A stretch of DNA of 34,289 nt, from assembly GCA_017481565.1 (NCBI GenBank), contig JAFUOZ010000080.1, positions 1 to 34,289 on the forward strand, written 5' to 3'. Under the pieces are notes generated by a model, which was given only the letters and a program-made list of their open reading frames with translations, was not told the DNA's origin and ran no database searches. A program made the translations under genes and the position numbers. Source of the DNA: Oscillospiraceae bacterium. GTDB taxonomy: Bacteria > Bacillota > Clostridia > Oscillospirales > Ruminococcaceae. Positions 22,793 through 30,758 of this stretch are shown piece by piece (positions within the stretch are counted from its first letter, which is position 1; every line of letters begins with the position of its first letter).

Positions 22793-24718
22793 ATGAATTT
22801 AAAAGGTATTGTCCGCAGTGCTGCTGCCGCGGCTGTGTCGTTCTGCATGTGTCTTTCTATTGCGGGACAGGCTGCCGCTTTTGTTGACCCGGCTGTCAAA
22901 GCAGGAATAATCAACGAAAACGGCGAACTTAATACGGCGTATGTTTACGGCTCCAATGCTTCCGTGCTTCAGGGAACTACATTTACTATCCCTGTAAGCA
23001 GTGTAACCATCCCCTATGACGGAACCTATCAGATCACCCCGAAATTTATTTCGGCAGAGGATAATTATATATCCTATTCCTGCTCCGATACAAATATTGC
23101 CACAGTTTCCGAAAGCGGACTTATTACCGCTGTAAATTCGGGAAATGCAGTCATCACATGTACTGCGTCAGATAACACGTCTGTTGAGATAAAGGTAAAG
23201 ATTGCCAAGAAGGGCGAGGAAAATTTCGCCACTCAGATCTTCTTCAAGGAGGATTCAAAGCTTCTTGAAGTAGGCGAGGAATGGCGTGCCGCCGCTATGG
23301 TAGGACCAAGAGGAGCTAAATATACGGTAAAATATCATTCCGATAATAAGGAAGTTGCCACAGTTGCAAAAACAGGCACAGTTACCGCTCATGCTCCGGG
23401 AAAATGCACCATAACCATTGTAACAAACAACGGTCTTTCTGATACAATGGAGATTGAAGTAGCCGATCCTATGGCTTCTAAGGAAAATGATGAAGAAAAC
23501 ATCACGGAAGAGCTTCCCTCCGAAAGAATTGAATTCAAAAAGGATACAGTAACCGTTGAGGTAGGCGAAAAGGTAAAGCCGGGAGTAAAATTCTATCCCG
23601 AGGGAGCGGAATATGATGTAAAGTATAAATCCGCTGACCGCTCTATCGCAAGAGTTTCAATTTACGGAACTATTCTCGGCGTAAGCGACGGATATACCGA
23701 GATCACAGTTTCAAGCGGCGATATGTATGACGTTATCGGAGTATATGTAGGCGAAGCAGCCGCAGATGCTCCCGATGTGCTTGAATATGATGAAAACGGC
23801 AACCTTGTTCCTTCAAGAATCGAGTTCACTCATGAATCCGATTCCGTAAAATCAGGAAATATCATATCCACATCTGTAAATGTATATCCTCCCGAAGCGG
23901 TATACACCCTTACATATTCATCAAGCAACCCTTCAGTTGCAAAGGTATCATCAAAGGGACGTATCAAGGGCTACAGCGAAGGCTCGTCTGTTATTACGGT
24001 CACCTCACAGAACGGCAAGACCGACTCCTTTGTGGTCACAGTATATAACAAGCGTCTTGGCGGTATCGACGTTTCAAAGTGGAACGGCGATATGGACTGG
24101 GAGACCGTAAGCAATAATCCCGATGTTAATTTTGTAATGATAAGAGCCTCCTATGGCTATGAGGACAGAGATATCCGCCTTGAACAGAATGTTGCGGGCT
24201 GTGAGGAATATAATATTCCCTACGGATTTTATCATTATCTCTATTCTGATACGGTAGAGGACGCAGAAAAGGAAGCGGATTTCTTCCTTGATGCTATAAA
24301 GGACTATAACCCCACATATCCCGTTGTTCTGGATATCGAGGAATCCTTCTATCAGAAAATGGATAAGGAGCTTGTTACCGATATTGTCTGCGCATTTATG
24401 GAAAAGCTTGAAAATGCAGGCTATTACGCAATGCTCTACAGCTACGCAAGCTTCTTTGACGATAACCTTAATATCGAACGTATCAAGGTATACGATTTCT
24501 GGGTAGCCTGCTGGGGCGATGAGGAACGACTCAACGATAATTTCTCATACTCCTACGGTATATGGCAGTACAGCGAAACAGGCAGGATCGACGGCTGTGA
24601 AGAGGACGTTGACCTGAACTATGCATATAAGGATTACCCCTCGATAATCAAAAAGCACGGTCTGAACGGCTTTGAAAAGCCCGAAGCCGAGGACGGCTCG
24701 GTAGAGCTTACCGAATAA
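22793..24718 (+). CDS. Secreted GH25 lysozyme with four Big_2-type repeats
   Basis: The 641-residue protein has a signal peptide (about 1-30, ending AGQAAA), then four bacterial Ig-like repeats (about 60-138, 146-224, 245-320, 342-418). These carry the phrase 'ATVSESGLITA', 'ATVAKTGTVTA', 'ARVSIYGTILG' or 'AKVSSKGRIKG'. A GH25 muramidase domain follows (about 423-625). The active-site residues fit GIDVSKW (Asp426) and VLDIEE (Asp514, Glu516). It would cut peptidoglycan glycan strands, with the Ig repeats spanning or binding the wall. I start at the ATG at 22793, preceded by AAGGAG; an upstream in-frame ATG at 22733 lacks a ribosome binding site. The last residues, DGSVELTE, echo the end of the preceding lipoprotein. 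Confidence 0.93.
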   Translation: MNLKGIVRSAAAAAVSFCMCLSIAGQAAAFVDPAVKAGIINENGELNTAYVYGSNASVLQGTTFTIPVSSVTIPYDGTYQITPKFISAEDNYISYSCSDTNIATVSESGLITAVNSGNAVITCTASDNTSVEIKVKIAKKGEENFATQIFFKEDSKLLEVGEEWRAAAMVGPRGAKYTVKYHSDNKEVATVAKTGTVTAHAPGKCTITIVTNNGLSDTMEIEVADPMASKENDEENITEELPSERIEFKKDTVTVEVGEKVKPGVKFYPEGAEYDVKYKSADRSIARVSIYGTILGVSDGYTEITVSSGDMYDVIGVYVGEAAADAPDVLEYDENGNLVPSRIEFTHESDSVKSGNIISTSVNVYPPEAVYTLTYSSSNPSVAKVSSKGRIKGYSEGSSVITVTSQNGKTDSFVVTVYNKRLGGIDVSKWNGDMDWETVSNNPDVNFVMIRASYGYEDRDIRLEQNVAGCEEYNIPYGFYHYLYSDTVEDAEKEADFFLDAIKDYNPTYPVVLDIEESFYQKMDKELVTDIVCAFMEKLENAGYYAMLYSYASFFDDNLNIERIKVYDFWVACWGDEERLNDNFSYSYGIWQYSETGRIDGCEEDVDLNYAYKDYPSIIKKHGLNGFEKPEAEDGSVELTE

Positions 24719-24729
24719 TATGAAGATCA

Positions 24730-24763
24730 AAAATCCTGTCCGATAAAAAACGGACAGGATTTT
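24730..24763 (+). terminator. Terminator after the GH25 gene
   Basis: AAAATCCTGTCCG (24730-24742) pairs with CGGACAGGATTTT (24751-24763); the stem itself ends in T. Confidence 0.9.
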
Positions 24764-24879
24764 CTGCATATTCAGGCTATTTGCAGTATTGCCACGCACT
24801 ACATCTTCTGCACAGGAAAATCACTGTATTTTCTGTTTTCATAATAAAAAATCTCCTTGCAGATATTATGGATACAGCT

Positions 24880-24976
24880 TTAAGGAACCGCTGATTAAAT
24901 CGCTTCACGCCCCTCTCAGTGACGGATTTTCGAGGGTCGGAAGCGATGCCTATGGCTTTAATCAGCGTTTCCTTAA
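24880..24976. repeat. Palindromic MITE-like repeat, copy C (reverse orientation)
   Basis: Flanked by TTAA (24880-24883, 24973-24976), it is the reverse orientation of copies A2 and B. The inner stem reads CGCTTC with GAAGCG and CCCTC with GAGGG, where A2 has CGTTTC/GAAACG and CCCAC/GTGGG. Both sides changed together. Its right edge lies 1 bp from the stop codon of the 53-aa gene. Nothing else is recognised in 24765-24879. Confidence 0.87.
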
Positions 24977-24977
24977 T

Positions 24978-25139
24978 TCATGATCTCCGAATAGGGTACA
25001 TATTATCATCAGCATTACCAAATACAATAATATTCCTTTTTTTCATAGCGGTCAAGCGGGGTTCGTACAGCACTTCCTTAATACTTATCCAAAGCAGCAC
25101 ACACTCATAAATAAGCAGAAGCACAGAATATATATTCAT
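24978..25139 (-). CDS. Small membrane protein, 53 residues, unknown
   Basis: The frame runs from an ATG (25139-25137) to a TGA (24980-24978). The ATG overlaps the TGA of the 226-aa gene (ATGA), a usual sign of translational coupling, and GGAGGAGG lies about 10 nt before it. The N-terminal half is one hydrophobic helix (about 4-22, VLLLIYECVLLW), followed by a short basic and polar tail ending NMYPIRRS. I do not recognise it. Palindromic repeat copy C begins right after its stop. The coupling makes it more likely real than chance, but length limits certainty. Confidence 0.5.
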   Translation of the reverse strand: MNIYSVLLLIYECVLLWISIKEVLYEPRLTAMKKRNIIVFGNADDNMYPIRRS

Positions 25140-25816
25140 ACTTTCCGATCCTCCTCCGCAAAGAATACACCGATTTCTTCAAATGAATTCAAACATTCCT
25201 CAGCATTATCACCGAACCAAAGAAACAGCTTCCTTTTGATCGGACTGTCAAGCAGAATATTTCCTTCTGCAGAAAGCCGTCTGTGATATATATACCGCAT
25301 AAGCTCAGCCTGTTCGTCATTCATTTCATAATATGATCTCCAATAAGCCGCTGCGTCTGATTCATCATATATATACGGAAGAATAATATCATTGCTTATT
25401 CCTATCAGCTCCTTCTCAGACTGCTCCGACCATATAAGACCACCCCTGCCATAGAAAGCCGCAGAAGCCGAAGGCTGTACAGTCTCCGCCTCATCTGTCA
25501 GCAGATACTGCATGGCTTCATTTCCGGCAAGGGTACGTATTTCCTCATCAGCACCCTTCAACAGCTTATCTGTGATATCCTGCCCGCCTGCAATATATTT
25601 TTCATCATTTCGTATCAGACACACAAAACGATCATCAGAAAAGCTTATTACCCCCATCGTGCCTGCCATATCCTGAAACAGATAATTTAACCCGTCCCAT
25701 GAGTGCTCAGCTGATAACATATCATACTCCCCCACCATTATCCCATGAGACACAGCAGCCATAATACATCTGTTATATATACTTTTCATATCGGTAAAAC
25801 AAAAAATACGCTCCAT
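25136..25816 (-). CDS. Unknown cytoplasmic protein, 226 residues
   Basis: I do not recognise this protein. It has no signal peptide or transmembrane helix and is acidic with many aromatic residues. Visible stretches are AEHSWDGLNYLFQDM near residue 40, a GVISFSDDRFVCLIRND strand-turn-strand near 75, and an acidic C-terminus FAEEDRKV. It may be an alpha/beta protein of the kind found as immunity or SMI1/SUKH-like proteins, but no diagnostic motif supports this. GGAGGAG precedes the ATG and a good promoter lies upstream at 25879-25907. The 53-aa membrane peptide overlaps its stop. Confidence 0.75.
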   Translation of the reverse strand: MERIFCFTDMKSIYNRCIMAAVSHGIMVGEYDMLSAEHSWDGLNYLFQDMAGTMGVISFSDDRFVCLIRNDEKYIAGGQDITDKLLKGADEEIRTLAGNEAMQYLLTDEAETVQPSASAAFYGRGGLIWSEQSEKELIGISNDIILPYIYDESDAAAYWRSYYEMNDEQAELMRYIYHRRLSAEGNILLDSPIKRKLFLWFGDNAEECLNSFEEIGVFFAEEDRKV

Positions 25817-25878
25817 TACTCCTCCGTCTGCGGTATAATTTATAAAGGCAGCAGTTACCTGTTTGCTGCGATAATATT

Positions 25879-25907
25879 ATTTTATCAGATAATTTTTTAT
25901 CTGTCAA
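25879..25907 (-). promoter_or_regulatory. Promoter of the 226-aa unknown gene
   Basis: TTGACA (25907-25902) and TAAAAT (25884-25879) on the minus strand with a 17-bp spacer. The start would be near 25871, with a leader of about 55 nt. Confidence 0.75.
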
Positions 25908-25980
25908 CTATATCCGAAAATTCAATGTTGTAATAAGCCGAAAACATTATCATAAGTTAAAGTGCTGTCGTATCACAGAT

Positions 25981-26096
25981 ATAAGGAACTGCTGATTAAA
26001 TCGCTTCACGACCCTTTCAGTAAATTTTGCCGCAGCGGCAAAGGAATTTTCAAGCGTCGGAAGCGATGGCTACGCCTTTAATCAGCGCTTCCATAA
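25981..26096. repeat. Palindromic MITE-like repeat, copy D (reverse orientation, longest)
   Basis: Flanked by a direct repeat ATAA (25981-25984, 26093-26096). Unlike TTAA or CTAG this is not a palindrome, so it shows a target duplication most clearly. Arms are GGAACTGCTGATTAAA and TTTAATCAGCGCTTCC. The apical part carries an extra small hairpin (TTTGCCGC with GCGGCAAA, about 26026-26043). It lies between two divergent promoters. Confidence 0.85.
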
Positions 26097-26171
26097 TACT
26101 CCTGATAACAGACTTTTCTCCGTATAATCCAAAAATAATCTGTTATTTTATCAATAATCTATTATTATATC

Positions 26172-26200
26172 TTGACAATCAGTGAAAAATTTATTATAAT
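26172..26200 (+). promoter_or_regulatory. Consensus sigma-A promoter of the DUF3006/RpiR/flavoprotein operon
   Basis: TTGACA (26172-26177) and TATAAT (26195-26200), both perfect, with a 17-bp spacer. The start near 26207 leaves a leader of about 65 nt. Confidence 0.92.
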
Positions 26201-26271
26201 AGGTAAGTAAATGCAAGTTTAAAATGAAAATCATTCATTTTCATCAAAATAGTGAAAAGAGGTCACGGCTT

Positions 26272-26478
26272 ATGCTTATCATAGACCGTATCGAAAACGG
26301 CTTTGCTGTTGCATCGGAAAACGGCATACGACAGGATATCCCGCTGAATGAATTTGACGATATCCCCAAGGAAGGCGATGTTCTCACCCGTCAGGACGGA
26401 AAATGGACGACAGACTGTGATAAGACAGCACAGCGAAAAAAACTTATCACCGAAAAACAGGACTCACTGTGGGAATAA
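26272..26478 (+). CDS. DUF3006-domain protein
   Basis: The 68-residue protein has the compact pattern of DUF3006: start LIIDRIENGFAV, then IPLNEFDDIPKEGDVL, a DGKW turn and a C-terminal helix ending in LW. Members are small beta-rich cytoplasmic proteins of unknown function, often next to metallo-hydrolase or other genes. I use the ATG at 26272 with AGAGG upstream; an in-frame ATG at 26224 would add 16 residues absent from the family and lacks a ribosome binding site. It is the first gene of a three-gene operon. Confidence 0.8.
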   Translation: MLIIDRIENGFAVASENGIRQDIPLNEFDDIPKEGDVLTRQDGKWTTDCDKTAQRKKLITEKQDSLWE

Positions 26479-26496
26479 AAAAGGCAGGTAATTTCT

Positions 26497-27366
26497 ATGC
26501 AGAACAATTTGCTTAACAGACTTGAGGAGATGATCCCCGAGCTTTCAAAGGGACACAAAAAAATAGCTCAGTATATCACCGAGCATTACGATAAAGCAGC
26601 GTTTATGACCGCTTCAAAGCTTGGAAGCATCGTCGGAGTAAGCGAATCAACAGTAGTACGCTTTGCTACCGAGCTTGGATATGAAGGCTATCCGGAATTA
26701 CAGAAAGCACTTAAGGAATTCACAGGCAACAAGCTGACAACAGTTCAGCGAATGAACGTTATGAACGATCGTCTTGCCGGCGAGGACGTGCTTTCAAAGG
26801 TAATGAATTTCGATGTAGATCAGATAAGACGTACTCTCGAAAGCATCGACAAGGACGAATTTTACCGCACAGTCGATCTACTTGCGGAGGCTGAAAATAT
26901 ATATGTTATCGGCGCCCGCTCCGCCTCTGTGCTTGCAAGATTTCTTGTATTCTATTTTAATATAATGTTTGACAATGTGAAGATAGTTCACACAACAGGA
27001 ACAGCTGATATGTTTGAACAGATACTCAATATCGGTGAAAGAGATGTTATGATCGGAATAAGCTTTCCAAGATATTCAAAATATACCGTCAAGGCATTTG
27101 AATTTGCAAAGGAAAACGGCGCAAAGGTCGTAGCTATAACCGACAGCAGAATGTCTCCCATTGCGTCACATGCGGATTATCTGCTGCTGGCAAGGAGCGA
27201 AATGGCGTCCTTTGCGGATTCGCTTGTAGCACCCATGAGTCTGATAAACGCTCTTATAACTGCTGTAAGTATGCGTAAAAAGGATTATGTTTCCGATAAT
27301 TACAAGCGGCTTGAGCATATTCGTGAAAAATATGAGCTCCCCGATAATTCGGAGGAGCAGGAATAA
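26497..27366 (+). CDS. MurR/RpiR-family transcriptional regulator
   Basis: The 289-residue regulator has an N-terminal HTH_6 domain (about 1-77), with LSKGHKKIAQYI, then ASKLGSIVGVSESTVVRFATELGYEGYPEL. A SIS sugar-phosphate domain follows (about 125-265) with YVIGARSASVLARF, DVMIGISFPRYSKYT and AKVVAITDSRMSPIA. RpiR regulators sense phosphosugars, often amino sugars from the cell wall. No sugar-catabolic gene is adjacent here; the neighbours are DUF3006 and a flavoprotein, so the target is unclear. AGGCAGG precedes the ATG. Confidence 0.94.
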   Translation: MQNNLLNRLEEMIPELSKGHKKIAQYITEHYDKAAFMTASKLGSIVGVSESTVVRFATELGYEGYPELQKALKEFTGNKLTTVQRMNVMNDRLAGEDVLSKVMNFDVDQIRRTLESIDKDEFYRTVDLLAEAENIYVIGARSASVLARFLVFYFNIMFDNVKIVHTTGTADMFEQILNIGERDVMIGISFPRYSKYTVKAFEFAKENGAKVVAITDSRMSPIASHADYLLLARSEMASFADSLVAPMSLINALITAVSMRKKDYVSDNYKRLEHIREKYELPDNSEEQE

Positions 27367-27380
27367 AAAGGATAAGTAAC

Positions 27381-28616
27381 ATGTACGATTGTATTATTAT
27401 CGGCGGCGGTGCGGCAGGACTTATGGCTGCTGTTACAGCTGCTGACTGCGGAAAAAATGTTTTGGTGGCAGATAAAAACGACAGAGTGGGAAGAAAGCTT
27501 CTTATTACGGGAAAGGGTCGTTGCAACGTGACCAATAACTGCGGAAGAGATGATTTTATGGCAAATATCCCTGTAAATTCACGTTTTCTCTATTCCGCAT
27601 ATTCACAGTTTTCCTCCTATGACTGTATGGATTTTTTTGAAAAACTCGGTGTTCCGTTAAAGACAGAACGAGGAAACAGAGTATTCCCCGTAAGCGATAA
27701 GGCAGACGATATCGTCTCAGCATTTGAACGTGCAATATCGGAAAGAAGCATTACCGTAAAAAAAGGCCGTGTTTCCGCCTTGTGCATGGAAAACGGAGCA
27801 GTTACGGGCGTTAAGCTTAACGGAAATATTATAAGCGCAGAAAAGGTGCTTATAGCAACAGGCGGAAGATCATATCCCCGTACAGGCTCCGACGGTGACG
27901 GATATACCCTTGCACGTTCCGCAGGACATACCGTTACAACCATAAAGCCTTCGCTTGTTCCTCTTGTTTCGGAGGAAAAATACTGTGCTGAAATGATGGG
28001 TCTTTCCTTGAAAAATGTAACTCTTAAGCTGCACGATACAAAGTCGGACAAGATCATTTTCAGCGAAATGGGAGAGATGCTGTTCACTCATTTCGGTGTA
28101 TCGGGTCCTTTGGTGCTGAGTGCATCAAGTCATATACGTGATATGGAGCGGGGACGATACAGAATATATATCGACTTAAAGCCTGCACTTGATGAAAAAA
28201 CTCTTGATGCAAGAATACAGCGTGATTTTTCCGAGGGTGCAAACCGTGATTTCGGAAATGCTCTTGGAAAACTGCTCCCCGCAAAGCTTATTCCCGTTAT
28301 TGTACGGCTTTCGGGAATACCTGCCGATAAAAAGGTAAATCAGATAAGCCGCTCCGAGCGTCTGAAATTTATGGAGCTTGTAAAGAAATTCCCCGTAATG
28401 ATAAAGGATTTCCGCCCTGTTGATGAGGCTATCGTCACAAGCGGAGGAATAGCCGTATCTGAGATAAATCCCAAAACCATGGAATCAAAGCTTGTTTCGG
28501 GACTTTATTTTGCAGGCGAGGTCATTGATGTTGACGCATATACAGGCGGTTTTAATTTACAGATCGCATTTTCCACAGGCTATGCCGCAGGTATGAGCAT
28601 GGGCGCATGGAACTGA
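27381..28616 (+). CDS. HI0933-family FAD-dependent oxidoreductase
   Basis: The 411-residue flavoprotein has a dinucleotide-binding start IIIGGGAAGLMAA, the family hallmark RKLLITGKGRCNVTN, a mid GGRSYPRTGSDGDGY motif, and the C-terminal VTSGGIAVSEINPKTMES and GLYFAGEVIDVDAYTGGFN that close the FAD site. It matches the conserved HI0933/YhiN type (often labelled aminoacetone oxidase family), whose reaction is not established. It follows the RpiR gene by 14 bp and ends at a strong bidirectional terminator. Confidence 0.94.
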   Translation: MYDCIIIGGGAAGLMAAVTAADCGKNVLVADKNDRVGRKLLITGKGRCNVTNNCGRDDFMANIPVNSRFLYSAYSQFSSYDCMDFFEKLGVPLKTERGNRVFPVSDKADDIVSAFERAISERSITVKKGRVSALCMENGAVTGVKLNGNIISAEKVLIATGGRSYPRTGSDGDGYTLARSAGHTVTTIKPSLVPLVSEEKYCAEMMGLSLKNVTLKLHDTKSDKIIFSEMGEMLFTHFGVSGPLVLSASSHIRDMERGRYRIYIDLKPALDEKTLDARIQRDFSEGANRDFGNALGKLLPAKLIPVIVRLSGIPADKKVNQISRSERLKFMELVKKFPVMIKDFRPVDEAIVTSGGIAVSEINPKTMESKLVSGLYFAGEVIDVDAYTGGFNLQIAFSTGYAAGMSMGAWN

Positions 28617-28633
28617 TCTGCATACAGAATAAA

Positions 28634-28702
28634 AAAGCTCCCCTTTGTGAGACTATGCAGTATGATAATATATACTGTACAGCCTCACAAAGAGGGAGCT
28701 TT
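28634..28702. terminator. Bidirectional terminator with inner hairpin
   Basis: A long stem of about 18 bp joins AAAGCTCCCCTTTGTGAG (28634-28651) to CTCACAAAGAGGGAGCTTT (28684-28702) with one bulge. The loop contains a second small stem (GCAGTAT with ATACTGT). It lies between convergent genes. Confidence 0.9.
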
Positions 28703-28733
28703 TATAATACCAAAGTATTTTTATAGGTCACCT

Positions 28734-30005
28734 TTACGAAAGCGGTATAAGAAGCGTCACAAGAAAACCATCCTCACGATATGAACAGATAAGCTGACCG
28801 TTCATTCTTTCCATAAGCTGACTTGCATTATATAGCCCCAGACCGCTGCCGTCCTTACCTGCGGCATTGCTGCCCCTGTAAAAACGATTGGTCACAAGAC
28901 CTATTTCCTCCTCCGGAACACCGCCGCCATGATCACGCACAGACATTTCAAGATATTCTTCACGGAAACGATATCTGATATCAATAGGTGTATCTGCATA
29001 TTTATACGAATTGCTTATGATATTTCCGATCACCTGCGAAAGCCTTATACGGTCTGCAAATATCATACATTGAGGAACAGGCTCTTCACGTACAAGATTG
29101 CGTGAATCCTGCTCCCTTACCAGCTGATGCAGTATCTCCGAGGACTCATCACAACATTCGACCTGAATTTCCCCAAGCTCCTCCAGCGACGATGTAAGCA
29201 GATCGCTTACCAGCACATTGATCTGCTCCGCCTTCTGATGAATACTGTTTATCTTTTCAAGCAGATATTTATCCTCTGCCTTCACGCACAGCAGCTCACA
29301 CAGCAGCTTTATGCCCGTTATCGGAGTTTTAATATCATGACTGAGAGAGGCGATCAGCTCCTTTTCCTTAAGCTTCAGAGCTTTCTCACGTTGCCGTGAG
29401 GCTTTCAGCTCCTCACGCATGATATCAAAGCTTTCCGTAAACTTACCGAACATATTATTCTTTTCAAGCATCAACGGTTCATCAAGCATACCGTATGCCA
29501 CATTTACGGCAAACCGCTCCATTTTCCGAAAAGGACGTATTATAGTCCTCTGAACATAAATACCGTATATTATCGCCGCTGTAAGCATAATAAGCATCAT
29601 AACACCCGATGCCGCCAACAGCCGAAGCCGTGTTCTGTAAAAGCTTGCTTCAGAAGGATCGGGAATGACTATCGTTCCCATAAATCTGCTTCCCTCATGA
29701 ACACTCAGACAGAGACAGCCCTCACGAAGAGCTGCCTCTGCCGATCTGATATCCTTAAGCTTATTTTCAGCAGATGAATATATTATCCTGTTGTTACTGC
29801 CGAATACTATTATCTCCGTTTCAAAACGGCTTAAGTCAAGCTTTTCGGGAGATTCTATATTTTCCTTTACAGTTTCGGTAAGCTCGTTCAGCATAAGTAC
29901 ATCAATTTCCGATTCATGATATGAAAAGGTAAGCACTGTAAATATCCCGATGCCCGCAAGTATAAGTATCATCACAAGAAACAGCAGCTTTCGGTATTCC
30001 CTCAT
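28734..30005 (-). CDS. Sensor histidine kinase
   Basis: The 423-residue kinase has a transmembrane helix at about 7-27, a small outside region to about 128, a second helix (about 129-150), a HAMP-like stretch (about 152-205) and the HisKA motif ASLSHDIKTPITGIK with His223. The ATP-binding domain shows GNIISNSYKYAD, DHGGGVPEEE and GSGLGLYNASQL. The DIKTP form is common in kinases of VncS/BceS-like type that respond to cell-wall stress or peptides. It is encoded 6 bp after the regulator stop. Context with an FtsX permease and a beta-lactamase-like hydrolase favours an envelope signal. Confidence 0.93.
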   Translation of the reverse strand: MREYRKLLFLVMILILAGIGIFTVLTFSYHESEIDVLMLNELTETVKENIESPEKLDLSRFETEIIVFGSNNRIIYSSAENKLKDIRSAEAALREGCLCLSVHEGSRFMGTIVIPDPSEASFYRTRLRLLAASGVMMLIMLTAAIIYGIYVQRTIIRPFRKMERFAVNVAYGMLDEPLMLEKNNMFGKFTESFDIMREELKASRQREKALKLKEKELIASLSHDIKTPITGIKLLCELLCVKAEDKYLLEKINSIHQKAEQINVLVSDLLTSSLEELGEIQVECCDESSEILHQLVREQDSRNLVREEPVPQCMIFADRIRLSQVIGNIISNSYKYADTPIDIRYRFREEYLEMSVRDHGGGVPEEEIGLVTNRFYRGSNAAGKDGSGLGLYNASQLMERMNGQLICSYREDGFLVTLLIPLS

Positions 30006-30011
30006 AAACCG

Positions 30012-30746
30012 TCACTCCTCCATGATATATCCTACGCCCCAGACTGTTTTTATAAGCTCGGGGGCATTGCTGTCCGCCTCTATTTTTTCACGCAGATGAC
30101 GGATATGTACAGCAAGTGTTCCCTCACCGATGAATTCGTCCTCCCAGACATTTTTAAGAAATTCATCCTTTGAAATGACCCTGCCCCGATTTTCCAGCAG
30201 ATAAAGGAGCATTTTGTATTCCATTGCCTTTAAGGACAGCAGCTCACCGTTTTTATATAGCTTATGAACAGCTGTATCAAGGAAAATATTATCGGTTATT
30301 GTTATTTCCTTTTTCTGTGTCTGTGATGTCCTTTCCTCCGAGGAATTATCCCTCTCGGACTGCTGACGTACTACTATGCTGTTTTCATAGCGTTTCAGTA
30401 TCGCTTTGACCTTGGCAAGCAGAATATTCAGTGTATAGGGCTTTTTAATATAGTCATCGCCGCCGATATTCAGTGCTGTAAGGATATCATCATCGCTTGT
30501 TCTTGCGCTGATAAACAGTATGGGCATATCAAATTTCCCGCGTATCTGCTTGCACAGCTCAAAGCCTGAGCGGTCACCCAGATTGATATCCAGCAGAAGA
30601 AGTGATACCTGATTTTCATACAGGAATTTCTCTGCTTCCTCATAGCTTGTCACATAGGCAGTTTTTATATCAAAGATATTGAAATATTCCGCTGTAGTTT
30701 CAGCAATAGTTACATCATCGTCGATCATCAGACACTGATATTTCAT
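30012..30746 (-). CDS. OmpR-family response regulator
   Basis: The 244-residue regulator has a receiver domain (about 1-118) with acidic IDDD (8-11), phosphoacceptor Asp53 in LLDINL, Ser80 in FISAR where Thr is more common, and Lys101 in KKPYT. A polar linker (about 120-148) is longer than usual. The winged-helix domain (about 149-244) has LKAMEYKMLLYLL, GTLAVHIRHLREKIE and TVWGVGYIM. It should bind upstream of the permease/hydrolase genes when phosphorylated by the kinase next door; that target is inference from the operon. Confidence 0.94.
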   Translation of the reverse strand: MKYQCLMIDDDVTIAETTAEYFNIFDIKTAYVTSYEEAEKFLYENQVSLLLLDINLGDRSGFELCKQIRGKFDMPILFISARTSDDDILTALNIGGDDYIKKPYTLNILLAKVKAILKRYENSIVVRQQSERDNSSEERTSQTQKKEITITDNIFLDTAVHKLYKNGELLSLKAMEYKMLLYLLENRGRVISKDEFLKNVWEDEFIGEGTLAVHIRHLREKIEADSNAPELIKTVWGVGYIMEE

Positions 30747-30758
30747 CTGTATGCTCCT

